A DNA stretch of 64,000 bases, taken from Manduca sexta (lineage: Eukaryota > Arthropoda > Insecta > Lepidoptera > Sphingidae). Of this stretch, positions 10,511 to 21,895 are shown one piece after another (the first letter of the stretch is position 1; every line of letters begins with the position of its first letter). Position numbers and translations under genes: made by a program. The stretch is from NCBI RefSeq assembly GCF_014839805.1, contig NC_051119.1, positions 2,411,245-2,475,244 of the forward strand, written 5' to 3'. The notes beneath the pieces were generated by a model that searched no databases, was not told the origin of the DNA, and saw nothing but the letters and a program-made list of their open reading frames with translations.

Positions 10511-11469
10511 TTCAGTTTTACAACCAAATAAAACTAGATACTATCGGTTTAAAATACTGCTTTTATTGGCACTATAAATCTTAGCGGACTGTTTTGGAAT
10601 ACGTTTAATGGTGAATTCCTTTGTTAATTGACTTCAAAGTATTGTTAATTTTCATGGATACTAAAAATGATAGTAAAGAAATTGTTGGTGACACCCAGTT
10701 TAGATTTGAGTTTTTGGTCTCATAAAATATGTTTTTTTATACTTTAGAGGGTCCAAAACTCACTTTAGTTCATAGTTGCGTTTAGATAATTATAATATAT
10801 GCAACAATGAAAAGATAAATTAGCATAAACTTCATAAAAGAAAGTCGAAAACGTCTTCAAAAGTGTGGCTACTCTTGTGCTAGGCAATCGTTTGATTTAT
10901 TTTACAGGACATTAGGTTTAAGTTTAAGTATACATGAACTTTCAATATGATCCGTTTTCCCTTCATACTTTAAACCTGGCACGGAACAGGCATAGATACC
11001 TACGTAAATTTCTGTAAAAGGTCATAATATATTTTATACATATTTGGGACGTTAGTTCAACACTAAATACCCTCCTTAAATAGCTTCCTAAAGAGTTATT
11101 TTCTCTCTTTTGTGTGTTTTTTTTGTTAATACTGATTAATTAAGAAACAAGGAAGCCACTGATGATAAGCAATGCTTGAGCAATTGTGTCGAATAGCATG
11201 AGATAGCCATCTATTGCCATTTAATACCACTGAACGGCATCATGCTTACCGATTATATGAGTAATGCGTAGGATACCACCGCGACCGTCGGACATGGCGT
11301 ATCTTCAAGCCAACTCTGTCTCATAATCCCATAAAACCCATCAATATGAGCTTCTGAAAACATGCCTGATTTACTGCAGTACCTCGGTAAGCATAGAAGA
11401 ACCCTTAACGCATTATTTTGAACACATGACTTCTTTATATTCTGCGAAAAAGAATCTAATATTTCACAC
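10511..11469. other. Unassigned, no gene seen
   Basis: AT-rich. Around 11150-11300 there are faint matches to a CTGATGGTAAGC-type repeat. Confidence 0.5.
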
Positions 11470-11800
11470 TTAGATTTTTTTTAATGCTTTGAATGATAAT
11501 TCGAACTTGCCGTTTACCTGATGGTAAGCGACAAGAACGCCCATAAATAGAAGAAACACCATCCAACAACTTGAATTACAATTGAAGTAAAGTAAATAAT
11601 TACAGTAAGTGAAGTATTGTTGTTTGGTATTCCACTGCGCTCGCCATCCTGAGACATGAGATGTTAAGTTTTATTTTGTCCAGTAGTTACACTAGCTACA
11701 ATTTTCTTCAAACCGGAACACAACAGTGACTACATACAGCTGCTTGGCGGCAGAAATATGCATTTCATGGTACCCAGGCGGAATCACACATACATAATAA
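11470..11800 (-). repeat. Repeat D with small insertion
   Basis: Minus-sense copy with about 30 extra bases (GAAGTAAAGTAAATAATTAC region, 11583-11612). Forms an inverted pair with the copy at 12055. Confidence 0.82.
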
Positions 11801-12054
11801 GCAAAATTTATCCCGGAAAAATACAGTGACATTTTATACCAGCAAAAACATTTCACATTTCAACAACTAGTTATAAAATAAATACAATTGCTAAATAACA
11901 TAACACAATGCGTAGTAATTAGTTTGTCAATAGCGTTGTTAGTTATTCTAACGCATTGCCATTGCAATCAATATAATAAAGTACGTACTGAAAACAATAA
12001 CATTAATTAAAGTACTTCGCTTTGTGATATTATAATTAGAATATATTCAGAATA

Positions 12055-12360
12055 TCAATATGGTATTACTGGTGTTAGGTCACTTATATTATGTGAGAGT
12101 ACGCCTGGGTAGGTACCACCGCAATGTCTACTTCTGCCGCCAAGCAGCAGTGTGTAGTCAGTGTTGTGTTCCAGTTTGAAGAAATTGTAGCCAGTGTAAC
12201 TACTCGACATAATAAGACTTAACATCTCATGTCTTAGGATGGCGAGCGCATTGGAACAGCAAAACAATGTCTTGTGATTCAAGGTGTTGGATGGTGTTCC
12301 TACTGTTTATGGTCAGTCGTATCGCTTACGTAATTTAAAAAAAATATTTTTTTTTATTGC
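12055..12360 (+). repeat. Repeat D
   Basis: Plus-sense copy; the GGCGAACGGCAAGCTCGTC part of the 3' end is deleted. Confidence 0.82.
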
Positions 12361-12520
12361 TTCTGTACATGTAATAAAACAAAGTCCTCCGCCGTGTCAA
12401 TAACTAAAAAACTACAGAACGGGTACAAAAACTTGGTATGGAAATAGTTTGAGACCTTGAGTAGGACATAAGGCTTTTTATCCCGAAAAACACGCGGGCG
12501 TAGCCGTAAGCAAAAGCTAG
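12361..12520 (+). mobile_element. Helitron, 3' part, same family as 55361
   Basis: Ends GTAAGCAAAAGCTAG followed by T. Internal AAACTTGGTATGGAAATAG and GAGACCTTGAG match the family. Confidence 0.7.
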
Positions 12521-12635
12521 TATTATATAAATTTAGATCCCAGATTTCAGCAGCACCTTGTATTTTTTACAATTATATAAGTAGATAAGAGAGTTAGTCT
12601 TTGTGTTAGTTAATGTATTACGTAAAATACTCATC

Positions 12636-12873
12636 ACCTTTATATCCGAAATGGTAGACAGAGGTGCAAACAGGCCACCTACTTTTCGCCTTGTGTTCCG
12701 AGCCGTGATGTTTTATGGGAGGAGCGTATCACCTCGGGCACAAATTCTAAACTCTAAACTGATATTGGGCAAAAAAACCTTAAAATCACTGCCCGACACG
12801 AAATTCGAACCTGGAACCTCAGAGTGATGTTCGTCATGCTCACGCAATACAACTACGCCACCGAGGCAGCCCT
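12636..12873 (-). mobile_element. SINE-B, near full length
   Basis: Minus strand from TGCCTCGGTGGCGTAGTTGT at 12873 to the body near 12636. Diverged in the CATCATGGGACGG block. Confidence 0.8.
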
Positions 12874-13267
12874 GTCAATTGTTAATGTATTTCTAGGTGG
12901 CAAATTCCTGGCACCTGTCCAGACATATATTCCCGTAAAAGAGATCTACCTTCTGGAACACGATTTATAAATAATTGACCAACTTTCAACCACTAAAGAA
13001 CTACGGTCATTTAAGTATGCTTAATACGATTAGCCAAACTTAGATCCTATTCAAGTATTAATACAGTTGATTTTTCAACGATTCTCCACATCACCCTGTA
13101 CAATTTTCTAGAACACTTCTATAACTAGATTAGCAGGTTTTAGTTAGACACCGGATGAAGGGTTGTTTGCGCCGCTAATGGCTCAAGTTGAAGAGTTAAT
13201 CGATATGTTTGTCAAGGATCGATATTGAGGGCTTTGTTGGGTCTGCCAATATCTCTATACTTGCACC

Positions 13268-13695
13268 ATTAACATATATTGTATAGACACGAACGTCCAT
13301 ATAAACTATTTGTTCCAAATCTGAACTAAAATGGCAACCAAAACGTCACTTTTATAACCTACTAGCTGACCCGACAGACGATGTCCTGTCAACTATGAAT
13401 TTGCAGCGCGCATTCTGTCAATCGCTGAAATTAACTTTTCTTAAATTTTCTAACGTTCCGTTCAACTTCCTTAATTTTTTCTTTCGTAAAATCCTTCTCC
13501 TGACAATAACAAACACAAAAAAAAATAGTGAAATCGGTCCAGCCGTTCACGCGTGATGGCGTGACCAAGGGAAATAGGAAATAATTTTTATATATATAGA
13601 TTAATTCACTTGAACAACAAATAATTTTACTTATTACACTAATATTTTTTATTCACATACAAGTTTACACTTAGACTCGAGTTCTTATATTTTGA
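13268..13695 (+). repeat. Repeat H split by a Helitron
   Basis: 13268-13361 and 13601-13695 together match 3490-3680 at about 90% by eye. Confidence 0.85.
13362..13600 (-). mobile_element. Non-autonomous Helitron inserted in repeat H
   Basis: Minus-strand 239-bp element, TC at 13599-13600 and CTAG at 13362-13365. It splits a repeat H copy; the other H copy (3490-3680) shows the empty site as an A/T step at 3580-3581 with no duplication. Confidence 0.92.
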
Positions 13696-13886
13696 GCGCC
13701 ACTCCGTACATAACCACACGCTGTCAATGTTGAAATCATACTTAAGTCACGTATAAGGATTGCAGTACAGTTGAGTCGAACACAAAGAGTTTATGGAACG
13801 CCTGATCTAGTGTAATATAATAGGTACCACTGGAAGGTATCTCGTAGGGAAGAACGCGCCTAGGTACCATCCTTTTTTTTACAGTA

Positions 13887-14218
13887 TAATAATATAATAA
13901 TGATATCAGCCCTGTATTATATAGTTGCCCACTGCTGAGCACGGGCCTCCTCTACTAATGAGAGGGATTAGGCCTTAGTCCACCACGCTGGCCTAGTGCG
14001 GATTGGTAGACTTCACACACCTTCGAAATTCCTATAGAGAACTTCTCAGATGCGCAGGTTTCCTCACGATGTTTTCCTTCACCGTTAAAGCGAACGATAA
14101 ATTCACAAAGAATACAGACATGATTTTTAGAAAAGTCAGAGGTGTGTGCCCTTGGGATTTGAACCTGCGGACATTCGTCTTGGCAGTCCGCTCCACACCC
14201 AACTAGGCTGTCGCCGCT
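13887..14218 (-). mobile_element. SINE-A, near full length
   Basis: tRNA-derived SINE on the minus strand: head GCGGCGACAGCCTAGTTGG (A box), B box GGTTCAAATCCC, body, then the ending CAGGGCTGATAT and an ATT-rich tail. It lies between two copies of TTTTTACAGTA (13876-13886 and 14220-14230); the second is also the target duplication of the adjoining LINE. Confidence 0.85.
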
Positions 14219-14230
14219 CTTTTTACAGTA

Positions 14231-15807
14231 TAATAATAATAATAATAAAGCCTTTTATTCCGAGAACAAAAATGTTAGCTAAACAATGAATTTATAAAAT
14301 GTCCCTAATCTCGGTGTGCCTCTTGGCATAGGCCTCCTCTAGCGCTTTCCACTGTGGTCTGTCCTGTGCTACTCTGGACCATAGGTGGCCAGCTGTAAGT
14401 TTGATGTCGTCTGCCCATCTCCTTCGCTGTCTCCCTCGGCTTCTTTGGCCATCTCTTGGGTACCATTCAGTTACTTTCTTACTCCATTTGCCCTGGCTAT
14501 CACGCATCATATGGCCTGACCACCTCCATTTCTGCTTGTCTATTTGGCTTAGAATATCGGTAAGCTTGGTTTTATCTCGCAGATCACAATTTCTGATTCT
14601 ATCCTTACGTTTACACCCAACTATGCTTCGTTCCATTGCTCTTTGACATTTGGCCAGTTTCTCTCTTGAAAATTAAGTGAGTGACCATGTTTCGCACCCA
14701 TAAGTTAGGCATGGAAGGATACACATATTGAAAGTTTTTCTTTTTAATGACATGCTAAGATTTGGAGACTTCATAATTTCTTTCAAGGACCAGTATTTTT
14801 TCCACCCATTTGCAATTCTTGTGTTTATTTCTTTTTCTGTTTGGTCATTAGGGGAAATTAGCTGGCCCAGGTACGTGTACTCTTCAACAAATTCGAGGGT
14901 TTCGTGGTTGACACTTATGTTTGTTTTAGTGGAGTTGGTCATTAATTTTGTCTTTCTTGGGTTCATTTTTAGTCCTATTTTCTTGCTTTCTGTGTTAAGA
15001 TCTTGAATCATTTTTTTCTAGTATTTCTGGGTTCTCTTCAAAAGGACTAAATCGTCAGCAAATCGTAGGTGGTTCAGTTTGGACCCATTTATGTTAAGAC
15101 CAAAACCCTCCCAGTTTAGATTTCGGAAGATACTCTCGAGAACTGCTGAGAAAAGTTTCGGTGATAGTGGATCACCTTGTCGGACACCTCTTTTATGCAG
15201 AATTTGCTACCCAGTGTTTCAAGTTGAATTCTAGCTTGGCTGTTACTATAAATGGTCTTGAGTATACTTATATAGGTTGGTGGTATTCCTTGCTGTTCAA
15301 GAGTATCCCATATGTATTTGTGGTTAAGACTATCGAATGCTTTGGCATAGTCAATAAAGGCAACATAGACTGGTTTGTTGTATTCGTTGTATTTTTCAAG
15401 TACTTGCTTAAGCGTGTGTATATGATCGATAGTGGAGAATCCTTTCCTGAAACCTGCCTGTTCTACTGGTTGTTGCTCGTCTAGCATGGGACTCATTCTG
15501 TCTAATATAATCTTTGCAAATACCTTATATATATTAGACATTAGGCTTATTGGTCTATAGTTTTCGATATCTTGTTTGTCACCTTTTTTATGTATGAGAA
15601 TAATATAGGATTTTGCCCACTGTTCAGGGATGCGATTATTCGTTAGAATATTGTTAAATATATTTGTAAGAATTGGAGTTATTTCTTTAAGAGTTCCTTT
15701 CAGCAGCTCATTTGTTATTTTATCCGGACCTGGAGATTTATCCATCTTTTGGCTTTTTATTGCTTTTTCAACTTCACTTGGTAAAATTTTTTGGCACCGG
15801 TACAGCA
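14231..15807 (-). mobile_element. 5'-truncated RTE-type LINE with 12-bp target duplication
   Basis: A 1577-bp LINE insertion bounded by perfect 12-bp duplications, CTTTTTACAGTA, at 14219-14230 and 15808-15819. Its 3' end (left) is a (TTA)n tail following AATAAAAGGC. The endonuclease domain and the start of the reverse transcriptase are missing, so it was truncated on insertion. The coding content is described in the pseudogene entry. The C-terminal WRWSGHMMRD and GRQRRRWADDI blocks are typical of insect RTE elements such as those annotated HmRTE in Heliconius (from memory). Confidence 0.92.
14292..15807 (-). pseudogene. RTE reverse transcriptase ORF, broken
   Basis: The first segment (15116-15807) has SPGPDKI, YRPISLMSNIYK and the catalytic AFIDYAKAFDS (motif A). 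A one-base loss in an A run at about 15191-15194 throws the frame just before GVRQGDPLSPKLF (motif B), which reads in the next frame. Motif C, FADD, is at 15051-15062. An in-frame TAG follows at 15018-15020 and a TAA at 14673-14675; the frame then continues through the conserved C-terminal region to 14292. Three lesions and the lack of an endonuclease make it dead. Other small ORFs on the plus strand here are shadows. Confidence 0.9.
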
Positions 15808-15819
15808 CTTTTTACAGTA

Positions 15820-16581
15820 AGTTTGCCAAATTTGTCCTATGACAAACTACAACCCTCTATACATTGAACACAAATTACTTTTAAAAATCAAACCTAGAAC
15901 CACACAAATCCTAATACGTAGCCACTAAACCCGATAGTAAAACTAATTTACCTAATATAAGAGCAAAACAAACTTGTTCGAGCCAATTAATGCCAAGTTC
16001 CATAATTGTTAGATAATATTGTAGTTAGGCTAATTATTTTCAAAATAAGGTCATTTCACTTCTGGTTTATTACGATTCTGTGGTAATTTCAGTAGTGTGT
16101 ACTTAAGGCCCTCCTCTGAGCAAATGGCCTTGAGCGACCGTCTCGTACGGCGCGTTACGGGCGGGAATATGCAAAGGTGTACGAATAATTTCTTTGATAA
16201 ACAAATTTTGGTCTTATTAAAATTTTTGACTAGTAAGTGCCTTATAAAATTGTCTAGTTAAAAGTGTTGATTGAAAAAGTTAAATGTATTTAAGGATGTC
16301 GATTATTAAACATTTGGAGAACAATAAAAATCAATTAAAAATAATCCTTAAATATGAGATGTGGAAATTAATTATTGGCAGGAAGCGATATAAATACTAT
16401 ACTAATAATTGCGTTAAAACATGATTTTAGGTATTTTTGAAAACTGAACTACAAAAATATTTCTCGCCTACATAATATTGTTAGGTGGAAATGAAAATAA
16501 TGGGTACTTTAGGAAGTGATGCACGGAATCAATCATTTAAGTGGCATTTGATTATGTAATTCGATGTAATTCGATTCGATT
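15820..16581. other. Unassigned, no gene seen
   Basis: AT-rich; ends in short ATTCGAT-like tandem units (16556-16582) next to repeat E. Confidence 0.5.
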
Positions 16582-16806
16582 CGACGCGTTACCCTTCTAT
16601 TTCCCCCTACTTGCCAGCCCGAGCTGGTTACTTCGGTTTGTACCTAGTCTTTTGTATAAACTTTATCCCTAATTTAAAATCTCCATAGTTATATAAGTGA
16701 TTTTAATAGTTGTTTAGAAATAATAATTATTCTTATTCTTTGTTTTGACGTATCATAAGTGCAACTTTGTTCGCCTACGTGATAAATAAAGTATTTTATT
16801 TTTTAT
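16582..16806 (+). repeat. Repeat E, LINE 3'-UTR-like
   Basis: About 225 bp, CGACGCGTTACCCTTCTATT to GTGATAAATAAAGTATTTTA with an AATAAA and an A/T-rich tail. About 95% identical to an inverted copy at 29682. Looks like a 5'-truncated LINE 3' UTR; the LINE clade is unknown. Confidence 0.8.
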
Positions 16807-17119
16807 TTTTTATTTTTAATTAATAAAACAGTATCCACGTTATAATTAATTTTATACAACCAAATTACATATACATTGTAGAAATATATTGTGTTTAATT
16901 TGATTCTAAATCTGGTATAAATTTAAAACTGATAGCTTCTAAAAATACGGTTAGGTCGCCGCTTTGGTGAGGGCACCGCCTTAACGAATAGTTGAAAGAA
17001 TAGTAGTAGAACAATTTTAATGGAAAAATACATTTTATACTGCTGAATACTAGTTCTGAATCTGCACTCAAAATTACATTAGTGTCGGAGGGTGTCGGTA
17101 AAGCGAACTACACTTATAA

Positions 17120-17240
17120 ATAAAATCTTACTTTTATCAAACTATTAAAATTAAACTATATTTCGGATTTTATCGCGATTTTAATATTTTACTTTTCTCC
17201 TGACGTTTAGAAGACTTTGCAGCTTTATCAAACTAATCGT
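17120..17240 (-). repeat. Repeat G fragment
   Basis: AAACTATATTTCGGATTTTA, TCGCGATTTTAATATTTTAC and TCCTGACGTTTAGAAGAC. Confidence 0.6.
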
Positions 17241-17399
17241 TATTTTGTAACATAGATTTGCATAGTCGCATAATCTTACCCAAGATGTCGATATTCGCCT
17301 CACTTCATACTGTTCTTTATAAAACAGCTACTGATATTGAATGCCTCGTTGGCGTCATTGTGTTGAGTAAGTGTATATGTTATTTTTATTCTGGCATGG

Positions 17400-17480
17400 C
17401 AAATTAATTGCATTGCACCTGATGGTGAACGTGATGCCGTCCTCATAGAGTATCGAGTGCAACATTCGACACAATCATTC
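17400..17480 (-). repeat. Third family carrying the CCTGATGGT module
   Basis: GCATTGCACCTGATGGTGAA then CGTGATGCCGTCC. A similar worn GATGATAAGCAATGC is at 11160. Family not defined. Confidence 0.4.
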
Positions 17481-17937
17481 TGGCCTACTCAAATGCTTCT
17501 TCACGCCATGGCGGAAGGGCCCAAGATTCTAAGAGGAACACATGCCTAGGCAAACTAGTCCAAAGCCCGATGGTGTGGCAAAGAAAAAAGAGGGCGAACC
17601 TATGTGTTCGAACAGTGATGGATTTAAGTATCGAGATGTGGTTTCGGATGCCAGCACGCATATTTCTACTAAGGAAGGGAGAAAAGAGAGTCTATGTGAT
17701 TCATCCAATTTAATCATTTTGTATCCACTAAAATAGTTATGCTACTGCCACTTGAACTGTGGAACATCATGCATATTTCAGTATCCTCGGCGTACAGTGC
17801 TAATAAGATCAGTATATCAAATATACATCTCCTGAAATTGTTTCTGTTTATAATTTGATTAGTTTTTATTGTTATTAAAATTGTTTCATCTGGTTAGTGG
17901 GCACTATTCACAAACATGATGCATTTAACATTATATA

Positions 17938-18182
17938 ATAACTGCCTTGGTGGCGTAGTTGTGTTACGGTGAAACAATAGAGCGAGGTCCATGGTTCGAT
18001 CTACGGGTCGGGTAAATTGATATTGGGTTTTTCTGTTCAGTATCAGCCCGGAGTTTAGAATTTGTGCCTGATATGGCAAAAGGTTCGCCTCCTATTACAT
18101 CTACGATAGCATCAACGGCGGAAGTTGGATGCACAAATTACGGCTTTGCCTTCCCATTCACGGATAAAGATGTGAGTGTAAA
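17938..18182 (+). mobile_element. SINE-B, diverged
   Basis: Head CTGCCTTGGTGGCGTAGTTG, B box GGTTCGATCTACGG, body with CAGTATCAGCCCGGAGTTT and a worn 3' part ending GGATAAAGATGTGAGTG. Confidence 0.75.
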
Positions 18183-18212
18183 TGTATAAGAAGGTAATAT
18201 ATTTCAGACTAG

Positions 18213-18450
18213 CATGGCAAAGTGACCCTACTGAACTTGATGGTAAGTGAAGTGAGGTCCTATAGAATTTCGACTGACGAGAGATGATTATCCCTCGGCA
18301 GTCGTCACGATATGTCGACATAATGCCGGCCTGTTAGAACCAGATATACACAGGCTGATTCCGAAACGCGATACACTTACGTGGGCCAATATGGCGGGTT
18401 TTAACACCTTGTGGACGGTGGTCGCTATCCGGCCGGATATAATATATACC
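18213..18450 (-). repeat. Repeat C, full length
   Basis: Minus-strand copy from ATATCCGGCCGGATAGCGAC at the right to GGGTCACTTTGCCATGCTAG at the left; carries GATGGTAAGTG on plus. Confidence 0.85.
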
Positions 18451-18576
18451 GGACCCTTTAAGATGGAACGACAAAAAATAATTAAACAATCGTATAAATA
18501 TACCAATCACTTACGGATAAGAGAGCCTTAACATTAGACGCTATAGTCTTTGCCGAGGAAGATAAAAATCTATAGA

Positions 18577-18830
18577 AGATAGAGGCCTCCCCCAATATGA
18601 GCTATTAACCTGTCTTCGAGTTATCACATCCAGTTCTTGCCAACAACCTTTCGCAGATCGTCACTTCACCTAGCTGGAGGGCGTCTTGCACTACGTTTGC
18701 CGAGCCGTGGTCTCCACTCAAGAACTCGTTTACCCCATCGGTTCTTCGACAGATATTTCCTGCCTATTGCCAATCAGTTTGCTTATCCTGTGTGCTATGT
18801 CGATGACTTTAGTTCTCTGACGGATAACCT
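18577..18830 (-). pseudogene. RTE LINE C-terminal fragment
   Basis: Minus strand: resembles the copy at 58373 (CCGAGCCGTGGTCTCCACTC on plus), ending in GGGGGAGGCCTC. Several stops. Confidence 0.65.
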
Positions 18831-19439
18831 GGGAAATGGAACAGTGGACAGTATATAATATTTATATTATTTAAATATGGCAAAAATAATATCAACGAAT
18901 AACGCGTCCCAGTCTTCCCATTATCCTGACCATCCTTTCGGAAGTAAAAGCCCGAGTTCATGTCAACTGATTATTCCAGTGCCAGCGAATATTTTAATTA
19001 AAATTTTAATAACCATCGCGGAGTTTTTAATTTATATTTGAATTGTAAACTAGCGAGTATACGCGCTCGCTTACATCTGACCGCGTTATCATGTCGAATG
19101 TACAGTTTATTGTGTGTTGTTGGTAATGTATGGGAGTCACAACTCTAGCTATAATGAAACTCCAAAGATGGCACTGAATATATTATGTATTTCAAAACTC
19201 CAGAGTACGTTTAATACACAGCGGCGTACTTAGGTGGTAATAGTAACTAGTAAGACGTACTAATTAAACAAAGGCGTACGGTGCTTTTATATGCGAGGTA
19301 TGGTGTGACACAGCGTTCTCGCAACTACACACGTGCACTTACATAGCTGCGCAAGTGTGTGTCCCAACATCGAATATGTATATAATAGTTGTTTTAAGTT
19401 TTTTATCTCATTTGCTACAACTGTAAGTCAGGAGATAGC
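18831..19439. other. Unassigned, no gene seen
   Basis: AT-rich, no ORF or element edge. Confidence 0.5.
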
Positions 19440-19690
19440 GAATACTTGCTGGTGGTAGGATATATTTTATATCCGCCCGGATAGCGACCATACACAAGGT
19501 GTTAAAACCCGTCATAGTGGCCCACGTAAGTGTCTCGCTTTCTGAGATCAGACTGTGTATAGGTATCGGATATTAACAGGCCTAATTGTGTTGACTGTCC
19601 AAGTGTAATCATCTCTTGTCGGTGGGGGACCATTCTATTGAACCCGGTTCCACTTACCAAGTGCGTGGGTACCATGGGTCACTGCCATGC
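19440..19690 (+). repeat. Repeat C, full length
   Basis: Starts TGCTGGTGGTAGGATATATT and runs to GGGTCACTGCCATGC. A second C piece follows at 19778. Confidence 0.85.
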
Positions 19691-19777
19691 TGGAATAAAA
19701 AATCCAGTATAATTCTCTGGTATGTAGATTAACTCACGATGTTTGCCTTCACCCTTAAAGAAATATTTATGTTTACT

Positions 19778-19880
19778 TTCGAATACGCCGGCATAATTAT
19801 GACGACTGGCGAGGGATAATCATCTCTTCAATCGATACTCTATCTGGACGTCACTCACACCATCAGGTGCAGTGGAGGGA
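19778..19880 (+). repeat. Repeat C 3' half
   Basis: ACGCCGGCATAATTATGACG through CACCATCAGGTGCAGTGG. The second C copy within 100 bases of the previous one. Confidence 0.7.
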
Positions 19881-19984
19881 CTATACAGTACCCTTATAAA
19901 ATAAATCGGCAGCGCATCTTATCTACGTACCCTGAGGTTGTGGGATCGTATCCTACTGGTCAATCACTGGTCGGATAAATCAAT

Positions 19985-20190
19985 AGAAGAAAGAAAGAAA
20001 ACAATTTATTAGTCATAGTCGCAACATAAACAAACACAATGTACCTTAATTACAAATAATAATTAAAAATGGCTGGTCGCGGCTGTGACCGGTAGGTGAC
20101 CACTCAGCATAATGTTGTGATGTGGTGCGAACCACAACACAACGCTGTTTTTCAGTAGTCATTTTAAGTGACGTATCAACGGGCATTAAA
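19985..20190 (-). repeat. Possible LINE 3' UTR
   Basis: On the minus strand ends CTAATAAATTGTTTTCTTTC after a unique-looking 200-bp stretch, in the manner of repeat E, but no second copy is in the window. Confidence 0.35.
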
Positions 20191-20740
20191 CTAGCCAATA
20201 AACAGGAAAAAAATATATACCTATATATATCAAAACAAAGTTATTTAAGATGTGCGAAATGAGCCTCATCGATACCTATATTTCTAACATGAAAAATATA
20301 TATTTGAATTTATATGCGGTATGACGATAGTTTCGCCTCCTATCATATTATCATAGGACGAAGTATACATGCTGAAAAGAGGATCCACTAGTTTCACGTC
20401 TTAGTTAATAAAGGCTGACAGCTGCAACATCGTAGATTGGTCCTTAAATAGCTGTATTTCAATGTTGAATACCATGTTCTAATCTTCATTATTTTGACGA
20501 ACCCAACTACATTCCTTCCTTTTAGCCCTTTTGAAATGTTCTTTGTGAAGGATGTCAGTTTGTTGAAATAGGTTTTTGGGATCGACTTCGTCAATTAACT
20601 ATTTCATTTTGTACGTAGTCTGTTTACTCAAAAATTATTTATTTTATGTGGTGAAGAAATTTTAGCGAAGAACCGTCCAATTGCGAGACTTTGTTAAGGA
20701 TTTTTCTATTAAGGTACTTGAATGCGAGGTAAGTACTCTT

Positions 20741-20788
20741 GCTGCTTGGTGATAAAGATAGGCTATGTCTATCTTATCACCAAGCAGC
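20741..20788. repeat. Fold-back hairpin, 20-bp arms, one bulge
   Basis: Arms 20741-20761 and 20769-20788, loop GCTATGT. One extra A in the left arm. Confidence 0.93.
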
Positions 20789-20840
20789 AGAGTGCATGCG
20801 TAATTACTCCGCGTTAGAGGCCATGCGCCTATTGCGTAAG
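20762..20840 (+). repeat. Repeat D fragment behind a fold-back
   Basis: CCAAGCAGCAGAGTGCATGC matches the D interior. Its 5' edge is the loop of a 20-bp hairpin whose other arm is an inverted copy of the same D segment. Confidence 0.6.
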
Positions 20841-21012
20841 CAATATTTTTGTATTTTTAACACCCCCCACCCCCGTTCGCAGGAAAAGTAAGCAAGAGCC
20901 TTAATCCAAGTCCTATGATTACGTAAGCCTACATATAATGATTACAAAACTTCTATATTTTTATTTAATTATCAAGAAATAATTAATAAATATTTCTGAT
21001 GTCACTGTTTAG

Positions 21013-21055
21013 ACCCCCCTCCCTTACCCTTCCCCTTACCTCCCCCCGCCCCCAA
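21013..21055 (-). promoter_or_regulatory. Potential G-quadruplex tract
   Basis: The minus strand has at least six G runs of three or more (GGGGGCGGGGGGAGG, then GGGG, GGG, GGG, GGGGGG) within about 43 bases. Any regulatory role is not shown. Confidence 0.5.
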
Positions 21056-21179
21056 ATCAACTTAAATAAGCAAACCATAGGTCCCCTCACACACATGTGG
21101 TGCCTACGTAATACTTAATCCGCCTTATGAGACTTAGACCCCATGTTTCAGGGTGATATGCGCAGTATAGTGACATGCA

Positions 21180-21262
21180 ATGGTTGGTTATTTGAAGTTT
21201 GGATGGTTTGCTACTGTTTATGTTATTATATCACCTACCAGCAGGCAAGCGACTTGTTCTTC
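21180..21262 (+). repeat. Repeat D 3' fragment
   Basis: GTTTGGATGGTTTGCTACTG followed by a worn CACCTACCAGCAGGCAAGC module. Confidence 0.5.
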
Positions 21263-21275
21263 TAATCAGTTCTAT

Positions 21276-21895
21276 ATAATACCAGTTCTGTACAATCTAC
21301 TCCCCACTACTGACCACGAGCGTCCTCTACTAGAGAGGGTTTAGGCATTAGTCTACCACGCTGGTCTACTTTAGACAGACTTCAAATACCCTAGAAATTC
21401 TTTTCAGTAAATAGGTCTGGTAAGAAGGTTTCCACACGATGTTATCCTTCACCGTTAAAGCGAGCGATAATTGATAAACAATACCCCCCTATATTTGAAA
21501 AGTCAGCGACCCTTGGGTATTTTTTTATTGCTTTTAATGACCAGAAGAGCTTGCCGTTCGCCTAATGGTAAGCGATACGACCGCCCATAAATAGTAAATA
21601 CCATCCAACACCTTGAATTACAACGTATTGTTTGGTATTCTCCTGCGCTCGCCATTCTGAGACATGAGATGTTAAGTCTCGTTATATCCAGTAATTACAC
21701 TGGCTACAATGTCCTTCAAACCGGAACACACCAGTGACTACACACTGCTGCGGCAGAAATAGACATTTTGGTGGTACCTGCCCAGGCGGACTCTCACATA
21801 TGAGAGACATATTACCAGTAAATTAGGTTGAGTTGTGAACTGCCGACCTATATCTTGGCGGTCTTTTCCTTTTCCAATTAAGCTATTATGCACTA
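21276..21895 (-). mobile_element. SINE-A split by a repeat D copy
   Basis: The 3' part and body are at 21276-21518 and the tRNA-like head remnant at about 21830-21895 (CTGCCGACC, CCAATTAAGCTAT). A repeat D copy of about 300 bp lies between them, so D inserted later. Confidence 0.65.
21520..21820 (-). repeat. Repeat D inserted in SINE-A
   Basis: Full minus-sense copy from its T-rich end at 21520 to TATGAGAGACATATTACCAG. Confidence 0.85.

Noticed and set aside
13875..14230. Triple repeat as a composite transposon end
   Set aside because: The repeats are direct, 11-12 bp and at retroposon edges, so target duplications explain them better.
15161..15484. 107-residue plus-strand ORF
   Set aside because: Antisense to the LINE reverse transcriptase, whose motifs are clear on the minus strand.
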